Source: Spirochaetales bacterium Spiro_09 (GTDB lineage: Bacteria; Spirochaetota; Spirochaetia; Treponematales; Treponemataceae). Taken from it: DNA of 64,000 nt. The notes below the pieces were generated by a model. That model made no database searches and had not been told where the DNA came from. It saw only the letters and a list, made by a program, of their open reading frames with translations. This document shows, piece after piece, positions 7,067-14,889 of the stretch (positions are counted from its first letter, which is position 1; each line of letters opens with the position of its first letter). The stretch spans positions 89,574 to 153,573 of the forward strand of contig LVBK01000010.1 in the NCBI GenBank assembly GCA_001604385.1. Direction: 5' to 3'. A program made the translations under genes and the position numbers.

Positions 7067-8704
7067 ATGATTACCGTAAGCGACCTCTCGCTCAAGTTCA
7101 GCGACAAACCCCTTTTTAAAGACGTCAACCTCAAATTCACACCCGGAAATTGTTACGGGATTATCGGCGCGAACGGCGCCGGCAAGTCGACCTTCCTCAA
7201 GATTCTCTCGGGAGAACTTGAACATGACAAGGGAGACATTATTATTCCCCACGGTCAACGCATGGCTGTACTGAAACAGGACCACTTCGCCTTTGACGCT
7301 TACTCGGTCAAAGACACCGTCATGATGGGGTTCCCCCGGCTGTATGAAACGCTGAAAGAGCGCGAGGCAATCTATGAAAAGCCTGACTTTACCGAGGAAG
7401 ATGGACTGCGTGCCGCAGATCTTGAAGGACTCTTCTCTGAGCTGGGTGGATGGGAAGCCGACAACCAGATAGAACAAATGCTTTCCGGTTTGGGACTGGA
7501 AGAGATGTTTCACGACAAGCTGATGGCAGAACTGGATGAGGGCCAAAAGGTTCGCGTATTGCTGGCCCAGGCCATTTTCGGTAATCCGGACATACTACTT
7601 CTTGACGAGCCGACAAACGGTCTTGACCTCGAGTCAATTTCCTGGCTTGAAGAGTTTCTTATTGAATTCCCGAATACGGTCATCGTGGTATCCCACGACC
7701 GGCACTTTCTCAACTCGGTGTGCACCCATATTTGCGACATCGACTTCGGCAAAATCAGGATGTACTCGGGAAATTATGATTTCTGGTACCAAATGAGCCA
7801 GATAATGCAGCGCCAGGCACGGGACCAACAAAAAAAGCGGGACGAGAAAATGAAGGACCTGAAAGAGTTCATTCTCCGCTTTGCGTCGAATGCCTCAAAA
7901 AGCCGACAGGCAACCAGCCGGAAGAAAATTTATGACAAGCTCGCACTTGAAGAAATAGAAGTTACCACCCGCAAGTTCCCGTATGTGAATTTCAAACCGG
8001 ATCGCGATATCGGAAACAATGTGGTGCGGGTTGAAAAGCTTAATTACAGCTCCGAGGGACTGGTACTTTTAAAGGATTTCAGCCTGACGGTAAACCGCGG
8101 GGACAAGATTGCCTTTGTAGGTATGGAACACAATTCCAAAAGCGCTTTCTTCGACATTATTTCCGGTATTGTAACTCCTGAATCGGGCGATGTGTATTGG
8201 GGACAGACCACCAGTTTCACTTACCTTGGCAAGGACAATACGCCCTTTTTCACCAATGATATGAATATAACCGACTGGCTCCGCCAGTATTCGCCCGAAC
8301 AGGACGATGCCTACGTTCGCGGATTCCTTGGAAGAATGCTCTTTTCGGGTGACGATTCACTGAAACCGGTGAAGGTCCTGTCGGGAGGAGAAAAGGTACG
8401 CTGCATGCTGTCAAAGATGATGCTTTCCGGCGCGAACGTGCTCATTATGGACGAACCGACCAACCACCTTGACCTTGAAGCGATTACCAGTTTGAACGAA
8501 GCCTTGATTGATTTTCCCGGCGTTGTGCTCTTTAACAGCCATGACCACGAGTTTATCAGTTCGGTCGCAAACCGTATTGTAGAAATTACCCCGAACGGCG
8601 TCATTGACCGCATGATGAACTTTGAGGATTATATTGAGGATGAGCATGTGCGGGCGCTGCGTTCGGAATACTACAAGGGCAGCAATAAAAAACTGAACAT
8701 TTAA
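7067..8704 (+). CDS. ABC-F family ATPase
   Basis: Soluble ABC protein with two nucleotide-binding domains and no membrane segments, 545 residues. ABC-F proteins act on the ribosome (translation factor or antibiotic protection). NBD1 has GANGAGKST near residue 35 and LLLDEPTNGLD. NBD2 has LSGGEKVR and IMDEPTNHLD. Two departures from consensus are seen: the NBD1 signature reads LDEGQ, and the NBD2 Walker A reads GMEHNSKSA instead of GxxGxGKS/T. YkpA/YbiT-type members, as I recall, also relax NBD2 Walker A. An interdomain linker rich in Lys, Arg and Gln (about 250-310) is the expected P-site tRNA-interaction motif. ATG at 7067 (MITVSDLS) gives the standard ABC-F start; the upstream TTG at 7031 lies inside the preceding terminator. 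TATATT at 7052-7057 may be its -10. Confidence 0.92.
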   Translation: MITVSDLSLKFSDKPLFKDVNLKFTPGNCYGIIGANGAGKSTFLKILSGELEHDKGDIIIPHGQRMAVLKQDHFAFDAYSVKDTVMMGFPRLYETLKEREAIYEKPDFTEEDGLRAADLEGLFSELGGWEADNQIEQMLSGLGLEEMFHDKLMAELDEGQKVRVLLAQAIFGNPDILLLDEPTNGLDLESISWLEEFLIEFPNTVIVVSHDRHFLNSVCTHICDIDFGKIRMYSGNYDFWYQMSQIMQRQARDQQKKRDEKMKDLKEFILRFASNASKSRQATSRKKIYDKLALEEIEVTTRKFPYVNFKPDRDIGNNVVRVEKLNYSSEGLVLLKDFSLTVNRGDKIAFVGMEHNSKSAFFDIISGIVTPESGDVYWGQTTSFTYLGKDNTPFFTNDMNITDWLRQYSPEQDDAYVRGFLGRMLFSGDDSLKPVKVLSGGEKVRCMLSKMMLSGANVLIMDEPTNHLDLEAITSLNEALIDFPGVVLFNSHDHEFISSVANRIVEITPNGVIDRMMNFEDYIEDEHVRALRSEYYKGSNKKLNI

Positions 8705-8713
8705 CCTGAATAA

Positions 8714-8732
8714 ACTGCTATCAATATTGTTG
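8714..8732 (+). repeat. 19-nt stop-proximal repeat, copy 1
   Basis: ACTGCTATCAATATTGTTG begins 9 bases after the ABC-F stop. It is the exact reverse complement of copy 2 at 8818-8836, so the two converging genes are separated by a 19-bp inverted repeat with 85 bases between the arms. Confidence 0.85.
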
Positions 8733-8817
8733 TTGTATACCAAAAGAGGCAGAGTACGGGAAAATTCGCGACATGGCCATGCGCGGAGCCACCGCGTTCG
8801 TAAGGGCCACGAGGTTT

Positions 8818-8836
8818 CAACAATATTGATAGCAGT
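8818..8836 (-). repeat. 19-nt stop-proximal repeat, copy 2
   Basis: Read on the minus strand it is ACTGCTATCAATATTGTTG, followed by AAACC. It begins 15 bases after the stop of the 8852-9895 gene. The match to copy 3 extends to 24 bases. Confidence 0.85.
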
Positions 8837-8851
8837 ACATAACCCGAACGG

Positions 8852-9895
8852 TTATTCCATCTTCGCACCCTTGTTGCGGATACGTGCAATGTCGTCCCAT
8901 CGGAAATCGAGGTCGAGATACTCGACAAGCGGTTTCCGCCCGGGGCGCCGCTTTGCATTATGAGCGGCAATTTCGGCATCGAGCGAGGAAACCGCGGAGC
9001 GGACAGCCCAGGGTTCACCCAGGGCAAGGACCTTTCCGTCAGCCGACAGTCTGACGCGCTGTTTTTCAAGATACAGCGCGGCAGATTCAGGGTAGACCGG
9101 TGTATCGCGTACCAGACGAAGCGTAAACTCGCCGGCTGAAACACCTGCCTCTTGAATTTCAACTCGGCCTTTTTCCCAGGTACGAAGCACCTGGCCCGTC
9201 CCGCTGATACAGGTAAACAGATTACCGTTTATTTCAATAAACTTCGGAATAGCAAGAGGTCGCCCATACTCGCCCGGAATGCGCGCGTCTATGTCGCGAA
9301 ACCGTGCGTCAGTTTTCCAGTAGCGCACACGGATAAACCGGTCCTCATAAAATAGCCAGGCAAATACTTCGTCAGAACTTCCGGCCCGATAGCGGCGGAT
9401 TGCGTCGGTATTTCCGGCACCGAGCCAGAGTCCCTCAAGAGCGCGAAAAGATGGAGAGATGTCGATGGAGCGCGCAGTTATCGATTGGATGTCGCCTTGC
9501 GTCGCCCCTCGATCATCCGTCGCACGACCTCCCATCAATCCTGCATCCGAATACCGATAATAAAACCGGGTATACAGGCCGTCTCCGGCAACCGCAAGAG
9601 GAATGGGGGCATACTCGCGTTCAAGGGGTTCACGGACGGACAGATTCCAGGACGAGGCAGACAACGGCTCGACAGACGCGGGATACAGGGGGGAGTCGTC
9701 ATAGACAAAACGGTAAAAGGTTTTGAGCACAATACGAAGGCCCCCGGATTCGGGTATTTCAATGAAACGGGATGAGTTTTCCCAGATACCGTACAGGGAT
9801 TCCCTGGCAGGAGCCGAAACGGCACAAAAAAGCGCGCACAGGGCGGCAACAAGAGGCCGGAGGCATCGGGGTTCTGGCAGGGACAGAGCTTTCAT
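8852..9895 (-). CDS. Exported spirochaetal protein of unknown function
   Basis: I do not recognise a family. The 347-residue protein starts with a signal peptide: a hydrophobic run LRPLVAALCALFCAVSAPA followed by RESLYGIW. No lipobox Cys follows at the cleavage point, so it is probably periplasmic or outer-membrane-associated. The body is rich in aromatic and charged residues with alternating short strands, suggesting a beta-rich fold. The repeated pattern of 'YGIWENSSRFIEIP' and 'LEGLWLGAGNTDAIRRY' hints at two lipocalin-like halves, but this is weak. The downstream 19-nt repeat (8818-8836) begins 15 bases after the stop. It is third in a minus-strand cluster after an M30 peptidase and a small exported protein. 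Confidence 0.7.
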   Translation of the reverse strand: MKALSLPEPRCLRPLVAALCALFCAVSAPARESLYGIWENSSRFIEIPESGGLRIVLKTFYRFVYDDSPLYPASVEPLSASSWNLSVREPLEREYAPIPLAVAGDGLYTRFYYRYSDAGLMGGRATDDRGATQGDIQSITARSIDISPSFRALEGLWLGAGNTDAIRRYRAGSSDEVFAWLFYEDRFIRVRYWKTDARFRDIDARIPGEYGRPLAIPKFIEINGNLFTCISGTGQVLRTWEKGRVEIQEAGVSAGEFTLRLVRDTPVYPESAALYLEKQRVRLSADGKVLALGEPWAVRSAVSSLDAEIAAHNAKRRPGRKPLVEYLDLDFRWDDIARIRNKGAKME

Positions 9896-9961
9896 GTATC
9901 TATCATCGGCAAAGAACGGATAAAACTGGACTGTCGGTCCTGATCGGACCCGCCATACATT

Positions 9962-10393
9962 TTACCGAAGAACCCAGCTAACCGGCACCAACTCTCCGTT
10001 CTCCTGCACCAGGGCCTGAATCTGGAGGTTGTGCGCTTGACACTGCCGCAGGGCCCTCTCAAAGTCCGGATGGAAAAAGTACACGCGGGAGTCTTCCCGG
10101 TTTTCAAGACCGATCCGGGCAAAGGGTTCACTGCCGTAGAGGGTAAGCACACCAGAGACTCTAATCGGAGTTCCCTTTTCAACAATATTGGTAGCAATAC
10201 CGAAATACTCGCGAAAGTTTCCCTGAGCGGGAAGCGAAATATGAGCAGCATTAGCCGGGTATCCGGCCGCCGAAGGCTCAGTCCTCACTGCCCGGCCCGA
10301 TCGGCCCTCGCGCGAGCCGAACGGGAAAAGAACAAGAGGAAAGAGGCACAGGAAAGAAAGTATGAGGCACGATCGCATAAAAGTCCATTTCAC
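9962..10393 (-). CDS. Small exported protein of unknown function
   Basis: A 143-residue product starting at GTG 10393, 3 bases after the stop of the M30 peptidase gene, so probably translated by coupling. ATG 10378 is an alternative. The N-terminus is a long hydrophobic signal segment (about residues 6-27, LILSFLCLFPLVLFPFG). The mature part contains an OB-fold-like stretch (GIATNIVEKGTPIRVSGVLTLYGSEPFARIGLENREDSRVYF), and the family may be a nucleic-acid-independent OB domain. No catalytic motif is apparent and I do not recognise a named family. Confidence 0.6.
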   Translation of the reverse strand: MKWTFMRSCLILSFLCLFPLVLFPFGSREGRSGRAVRTEPSAAGYPANAAHISLPAQGNFREYFGIATNIVEKGTPIRVSGVLTLYGSEPFARIGLENREDSRVYFFHPDFERALRQCQAHNLQIQALVQENGELVPVSWVLR

Positions 10394-10396
10394 TGC

Positions 10397-12133
10397 TCAG
10401 TCCCCCGAACCGCTTTCGCTGACAAAGGCAAGATAGAGCTTGACGTCAGGATCGACCGGTTGCTCACAGGTGATGGACAGAGTTCCGCTTGCGTCCTGCC
10501 AGGAGCTTTCCGAGTGAAGCGAGAACGAATTCGGGCCGACCCTGGTCATATAGGTGTTTGCAAGCGCGATAACAGGACCCCGGTTTCTGCTTTGCAGGAA
10601 ATAATCAGCATAACTTGAGAGGAAGGAAGAAGTATTGTAAGACCAGAGGTCAAAACCGGGCAGTGAATAGTCAATTCCCCCGATTGTACCCGTAATGGTC
10701 GTATTCAGGCCGGAACCGCTTCCCTGAAAGGAAAGGGCCGAGACAAAGTCAGCTACCAGGTCCGGAAATTCCGGTGCAGAAGCAGGGGCAAGGCTTTGCA
10801 CCGCGCCCAGAATGGAGGCGGTCCCCACCAAGCTATTGTCTATCATTGCCTTGATAAGGTCTGGTCCGCCCCGGGTGCGGGCAAGCCAGGCACCAAAAAG
10901 ATATTTTTGGGAATAGGACTGAAGGGAGCTGCCCCATTCCGTGAGGCCCTCGTCAAGATACCCGGTGCAGAAAAGTCCCGGGCGTGTTGTCCAGGGCAAG
11001 CCCTCCTCGGCGATGCCGACATCGGCATGGCTTCCGATTACATCCTCGGCCAGGAGGGAGAGCATTTCATTATACCAGGTGGGGGATTGCAGATTATGTG
11101 CAAGGGCTTTCCGGTTAAAGTGAATCATGTGCTGGAATTCGTGAATCAGGGTTGAATAAACGACCTCGGGTTTATTCAGATAAAAACCGGTGTCAAAATA
11201 CAGGATTTCGGCGCGATTACTGCCAACAATAGTGGTATATTCGTCCTTGCCGTGAAAGTAGCCGACAATGCCCGATTGAAGATCCTCGTCTGGGTCATAA
11301 TCCGCTAAGATATCGTAAAAAAATAGATGCACACGGGGATCGCTGTCTATACCACCATACAGCGCATCGCTTTCTTCCACGCCCCCGCCGTATTCATGGC
11401 CAAAAAGGTTTGTCTGCAGCGGATAGATGAGGTCAAATTTATCGGCAACCAGCTCGGCCTCGCTCCGGGACAGACGCTCGTCTGCAGGAAGTACCAAAGA
11501 GTCCTTGTTGGTTGACCATACCCATACATAACAGTGGTATCCGATTGCTTCAAGCGTTGCCTCGACAGGTACCCAGTCAGGATTATCCGAATTATCCTCT
11601 TCGATATAAAACCAACGGGCCTCTCCAACCTGCGGAGGCAGGCTTGCTTCCGCTTCGGCTGCGTTGATAAGATTTCTCTGAACGGCAGGGGCTGTGCGCG
11701 AAGGGAGTTGTGCGTTAAAGCGGGTCGCCGGCGTGAAGTCGAGGCGTTCAACTCCACTATGTGAACGCTCTGACCGACTCCAAGTTGCTGAGGGCATCAG
11801 GGCACGGGAAGAGTCACGCTGGTAAGCCAGCCCACTTGCAGCTCCTGAAATTGCATCCGATCCGGTATGGATTTTGACCAGAAAGACCGACTGATTCGTC
11901 AGATTTGTAATAGTCAGCTTGGTAACATCCAGATCAAGACCCCCAAACTCACGGGGCACTTCGACGAGACCGGAGGCTTCTGAATAGTTTGAAGCGTCCA
12001 GTTCCCGCTCGATAACCCAGGCCTTGATCCTGGGAGAATCTGATCCCGAGCCGCCACACGAAAAAAGGAAAGCGGAGACAATGAATGCGAGGTACCACAG
12101 CAGGCTCTGTTTACTTCGGGAAACGTTTATCAT
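10397..12133 (-). CDS. M30-family (hyicolysin-like) zinc metallopeptidase lipoprotein
   Basis: Predicted surface or periplasmic protease of 578 residues. The N-terminus is a lipoprotein signal with lipobox FLFSCGG, so the mature protein starts at Cys. The zinc site HEFQH, near residue 330, is preceded by STLI and followed by IHFNRKA. The downstream Glu in NEMLSLLAEDVIG is the likely third ligand, as in hyicolysin/M30 enzymes. The region before it (HLFFYDILADYDPDEDLQSGIVGYF) matches the strand set preceding the active helix in this family. M30 lipoproteins are common in spirochaetes. First gene of a minus-strand run with two exported proteins. Substrate unknown. Confidence 0.8.
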   Translation of the reverse strand: MINVSRSKQSLLWYLAFIVSAFLFSCGGSGSDSPRIKAWVIERELDASNYSEASGLVEVPREFGGLDLDVTKLTITNLTNQSVFLVKIHTGSDAISGAASGLAYQRDSSRALMPSATWSRSERSHSGVERLDFTPATRFNAQLPSRTAPAVQRNLINAAEAEASLPPQVGEARWFYIEEDNSDNPDWVPVEATLEAIGYHCYVWVWSTNKDSLVLPADERLSRSEAELVADKFDLIYPLQTNLFGHEYGGGVEESDALYGGIDSDPRVHLFFYDILADYDPDEDLQSGIVGYFHGKDEYTTIVGSNRAEILYFDTGFYLNKPEVVYSTLIHEFQHMIHFNRKALAHNLQSPTWYNEMLSLLAEDVIGSHADVGIAEEGLPWTTRPGLFCTGYLDEGLTEWGSSLQSYSQKYLFGAWLARTRGGPDLIKAMIDNSLVGTASILGAVQSLAPASAPEFPDLVADFVSALSFQGSGSGLNTTITGTIGGIDYSLPGFDLWSYNTSSFLSSYADYFLQSRNRGPVIALANTYMTRVGPNSFSLHSESSWQDASGTLSITCEQPVDPDVKLYLAFVSESGSGD

Positions 12134-12259
12134 GGGGACTCCTTTTGTAATTGGTAGCCCGAGCCCGGCAGCATATTCCGAACACCATACATATCTTTAA
12201 TCGGCTACCCGAAAGTACCAGTATACCACGATTGGTGAATAAACAAGGGGAAAATGGAA

Positions 12260-12730
12260 TTACGGCAGAAATGCGAGAAGAAACGTAATGAATACAAGAT
12301 TGCAGGTGGCGAGAAGAAAAAACACCGTACGTGCCGGAGGAATTTTAATTTCATTGTGATCAAGACGGCGGTAGACCAGGGCGCACACATTGCAGACAAT
12401 CAGGGAAAGAAGGCTTATACACGGCAGAAGCCACCCCTCGGCAAGAACCTGGATATAGACAAAGAGAGAACCGAAGAAAAAGCCGGAGGAAAGCATATAG
12501 AGCAAAAAACTGATCCTGCGCCGGATTCGATCCTCTTCCATCCGGGACCGGTAGTCTGCAGGCCAGGCAGAAAGACCGGATAACAGGAGCCAGCCGGGTA
12601 ATTTGAATTGCAGTACAAGAGCCGAAAGCCCGGAAAGAATTCCACAGCCAATAGCTATCCACAGAATAATCATGAACCAAGTTATACCCCGTACGATTGG
12701 CCGGGTCAAGTTTGTTGACAGGCGGTCCAC
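12260..12730 (-). CDS. Small four-helix membrane protein
   Basis: Uncharacterised inner-membrane protein of 156 residues. Four hydrophobic helices are visible: about 18-40, 75-95, 97-118 and 132-153. A basic, charged loop (RSRMEEDRIRRR) after the second predicted turn is probably cytoplasmic. GTG at 12730 is taken as the start because a TATAAT box on the minus strand (12744-12739) ends 8 bases before it; ATG at 12673 is the alternative. The gene is divergent from recO with overlapping promoter elements. No family recognised. Confidence 0.6.
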   Translation of the reverse strand: MDRLSTNLTRPIVRGITWFMIILWIAIGCGILSGLSALVLQFKLPGWLLLSGLSAWPADYRSRMEEDRIRRRISFLLYMLSSGFFFGSLFVYIQVLAEGWLLPCISLLSLIVCNVCALVYRRLDHNEIKIPPARTVFFLLATCNLVFITFLLAFLP

Positions 12731-12743
12731 GGTCGTTCATTAT
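12715..12743 (+). promoter_or_regulatory. recO promoter, leaderless type
   Basis: TTGACA (12715-12720), 17-base spacer, CATTAT (12738-12743). Six bases remain before the recO ATG at 12750. TATAAT for the divergent gene overlaps at 12744-12739 on the other strand. Confidence 0.55.
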
Positions 12744-12749
12744 ACTCTG

Positions 12750-13499
12750 ATGCCAGACAGATCGTGGAGCACAGAAGCAGTTGTCATCTCTCTTTCCACA
12801 TTCGGGGAAGGACATCGCGAAGCGCTCTTGCTGACTCCGGATGCAAACCTGGTACACGCAGCCGTATTCGGCGGCGCAAAGAGTAAATTGAAAGCCCTGG
12901 TTGCCCCCTGGCACCTTGGCACTGCCTGGCTCTACAGCGATCCGGTAAAAAAAACCTGCAAATTGACAGATTTTGATGTCACCCGGTACCGAAGCGGTTT
13001 GCGGGAAAACCTTGTGCGCTCCTGGTGCGCCAGTGTATGTACGGAAATTGTCTCACGCGCACACGGTACGACAGACTGGAAACTGGTAAACGCCTTTCTT
13101 GACGGTATCAACGTATCCGCGGAGGATGAATGCCGAAGGGGACTGTTACGCTTTATCTGGAGGCTGCTTGTTTCCGCAGGAATCAATCCCGATCTGTCTG
13201 GCTGTATCCGATGCGGTTCAACTGGCGCAAACGGACGGGATGCGGTACTATATTATTCACCCCATGAAGAGGGTTGTATTTGCTCTGCCTGCATCAAACC
13301 GGGAGAACAGGTTTTTATCCTTGAAGAAGACGCACGACGATGGCTTTTCACCGTTGAACATGGCAGTCCCGCACAGGCGCGCTATGTTGTGCCGGATGAA
13401 CGAATCTATGGGCAACTGAGGGCTCTTCTGTTCTTTTTACTTTCCAGAATGATGGGAGGACCGGTCAAGACACTGGAAACCGGAGACGGCATACTGTAA
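12750..13499 (+). CDS. recO: DNA repair protein RecO
   Basis: RecO loads RecA onto SSB-coated single-stranded DNA with RecR and anneals strands. The 249-residue protein begins with the OB-fold (STEAVVISLSTFGEGHREALLLTPD, the usual 'GE' turn). A helical domain follows, including a four-Cys zinc knuckle: CIRCG around residue 150 and CICSAC around 178. The size is normal for RecO. The ATG at 12750 follows a TTGACA-N17-CATTAT promoter so closely that the transcript probably begins at the start codon. Eleven bases downstream, the pyrimidine phosphorylase follows with its own Shine-Dalgarno, probably in one operon. Confidence 0.85.
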   Translation: MPDRSWSTEAVVISLSTFGEGHREALLLTPDANLVHAAVFGGAKSKLKALVAPWHLGTAWLYSDPVKKTCKLTDFDVTRYRSGLRENLVRSWCASVCTEIVSRAHGTTDWKLVNAFLDGINVSAEDECRRGLLRFIWRLLVSAGINPDLSGCIRCGSTGANGRDAVLYYSPHEEGCICSACIKPGEQVFILEEDARRWLFTVEHGSPAQARYVVPDERIYGQLRALLFFLLSRMMGGPVKTLETGDGIL

Positions 13500-13510
13500 A
13501 AGGGGAACAT

Positions 13511-14836
13511 ATGAGAGCGGTTGACATAATCATGAAAAAACGCGGCAATCCGGGAAATCCGGGTGGCAGCGAGTTAAGCCGACAGGAAATCGAATTTCTG
13601 GTGTCGGGATATGTCCGCGGAGAGATTCCTGAATACCAGGTGTCAGCCTGGCTTATGAGCGTGTATTTCAACGGGATGAGCTTTGAAGAAACCGGATTAC
13701 TCACCGATGTGATGCTGAAATCGGGCTCGGTTATTGACCTTTCGGGCATACAGGGACCCTTTGTCGACAAACACTCCACCGGAGGGGTCGGGGACAAAAT
13801 TTCCCTGCCGCTGGCCCCCATTGTTGCCGCATGCGGAGTCAAGGTTCCCATGATGAGCGGGCGGGCCCTGGGTCACACGGGTGGCACCTTGGACAAACTT
13901 GAATCCATTACCGGATACCGCACAGCCCTTTCAACGCAGGATTTCCGCTCGTACATTGAAAAAACCGGTTTCGCAATGACCGGACAGACAGCGGAAATTG
14001 TGCCGGCCGACCGGCTTCTGTACGCGCTGCGCGATGTGACCGGAACGGTTGAATCTGTTCCCCTGATTACCGCCAGCATCCTGTCGAAAAAGGTCGCGGA
14101 GGGAGCGGACGCGCTGGTATTTGATGTAAAATGCGGTTCGGGCGCGTTTATGAAAACCCGGGAAGACGCTGAAAAGCTCGCTAAAAGCCTGGTCGGGACC
14201 GGACAGGCAATGGGTAAACGGGTAGTCGTGCTCATTACCAACATGAATGAACCCCTCGGGCGGATGGTCGGGAATTTTCTTGAAATTGAAGAATCCATGG
14301 ACATTCTTGAAGGAAAAGGTCCTGCCGACACCACCGCGCTGACAAACGCCTTTGCCGCATGGATGATCGTGATGGGAGGAAAGGCAGCAACCTTTGACGA
14401 GGGGCTGGCCCTGTGCACCCATGCGGTACGTTCTGGAAAAGCCATGGAACTGTTCATGGAGAATGTCCGCCTACAGGGCGGAAATCCGGAGCAACTGCGT
14501 GCCGAACGGGGCGTACGCCGAAGTCCCCACCATTTTACGCTTACCGCCGCACAAGATGGCTGGATTGACAGCATTGACGCCTTTACCGCCGGGCTTGCCG
14601 GCGTATATCTCGGAGTCGGCCGAAACCGTACTGACGAGGCGGTGTGTCCGGAGGCCGGCCTGATACTGCACAAAAAACGCGGTGAACGGATTAGTGCCGG
14701 CGAGCCGATAATGGACGTCTTTGGCAAAAACAGCGGCTGTCTCGATAGCGCCCGCGCGCTCCTTGAGAAGGCGGTACGGTATACAGACCGTAAACCGGAA
14801 GAAGAAACCCTTATTTATGCGGAAATAACTGACTGA
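13511..14836 (+). CDS. Pyrimidine-nucleoside / thymidine phosphorylase
   Basis: Cleaves thymidine or uridine with phosphate to the base and (deoxy)ribose-1-phosphate in nucleoside salvage. The 441-residue protein covers the full family. It has the N-terminal helical domain (RAVDIIMKKRGNPG), the phosphate-binding motif DKHSTGGVGDK near residue 83, SGRALGHTGGT LDKLE, and the conserved KCGSGAFMK near 215. The C-terminal domain (GLILHKKRGERISAGEPI) completes it. Length and motifs fit DeoA/Pdp; the sequence does not separate thymidine-specific from broad pyrimidine enzymes. A Shine-Dalgarno AAGGGG precedes the ATG at 13511. Confidence 0.93.
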   Translation: MRAVDIIMKKRGNPGNPGGSELSRQEIEFLVSGYVRGEIPEYQVSAWLMSVYFNGMSFEETGLLTDVMLKSGSVIDLSGIQGPFVDKHSTGGVGDKISLPLAPIVAACGVKVPMMSGRALGHTGGTLDKLESITGYRTALSTQDFRSYIEKTGFAMTGQTAEIVPADRLLYALRDVTGTVESVPLITASILSKKVAEGADALVFDVKCGSGAFMKTREDAEKLAKSLVGTGQAMGKRVVVLITNMNEPLGRMVGNFLEIEESMDILEGKGPADTTALTNAFAAWMIVMGGKAATFDEGLALCTHAVRSGKAMELFMENVRLQGGNPEQLRAERGVRRSPHHFTLTAAQDGWIDSIDAFTAGLAGVYLGVGRNRTDEAVCPEAGLILHKKRGERISAGEPIMDVFGKNSGCLDSARALLEKAVRYTDRKPEEETLIYAEITD

Positions 14837-14889
14837 CAGACGGTACGCACTTAGTACTGCGCAAACACAAGCCGGACTGTCGAAACGGA

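Noticed and set aside
8714..8836. The inverted repeat pair as a MITE or insertion sequence
   Set aside because: No transposase, no target-site duplication, and the arms are oriented like 3'-end elements of the two convergent genes.
10176..10200. Sequence similar to the 19-nt repeat inside a coding region
   Set aside because: Matches only about 17 of 19 bases and lies within a reading frame rather than after a stop; treated as chance similarity.
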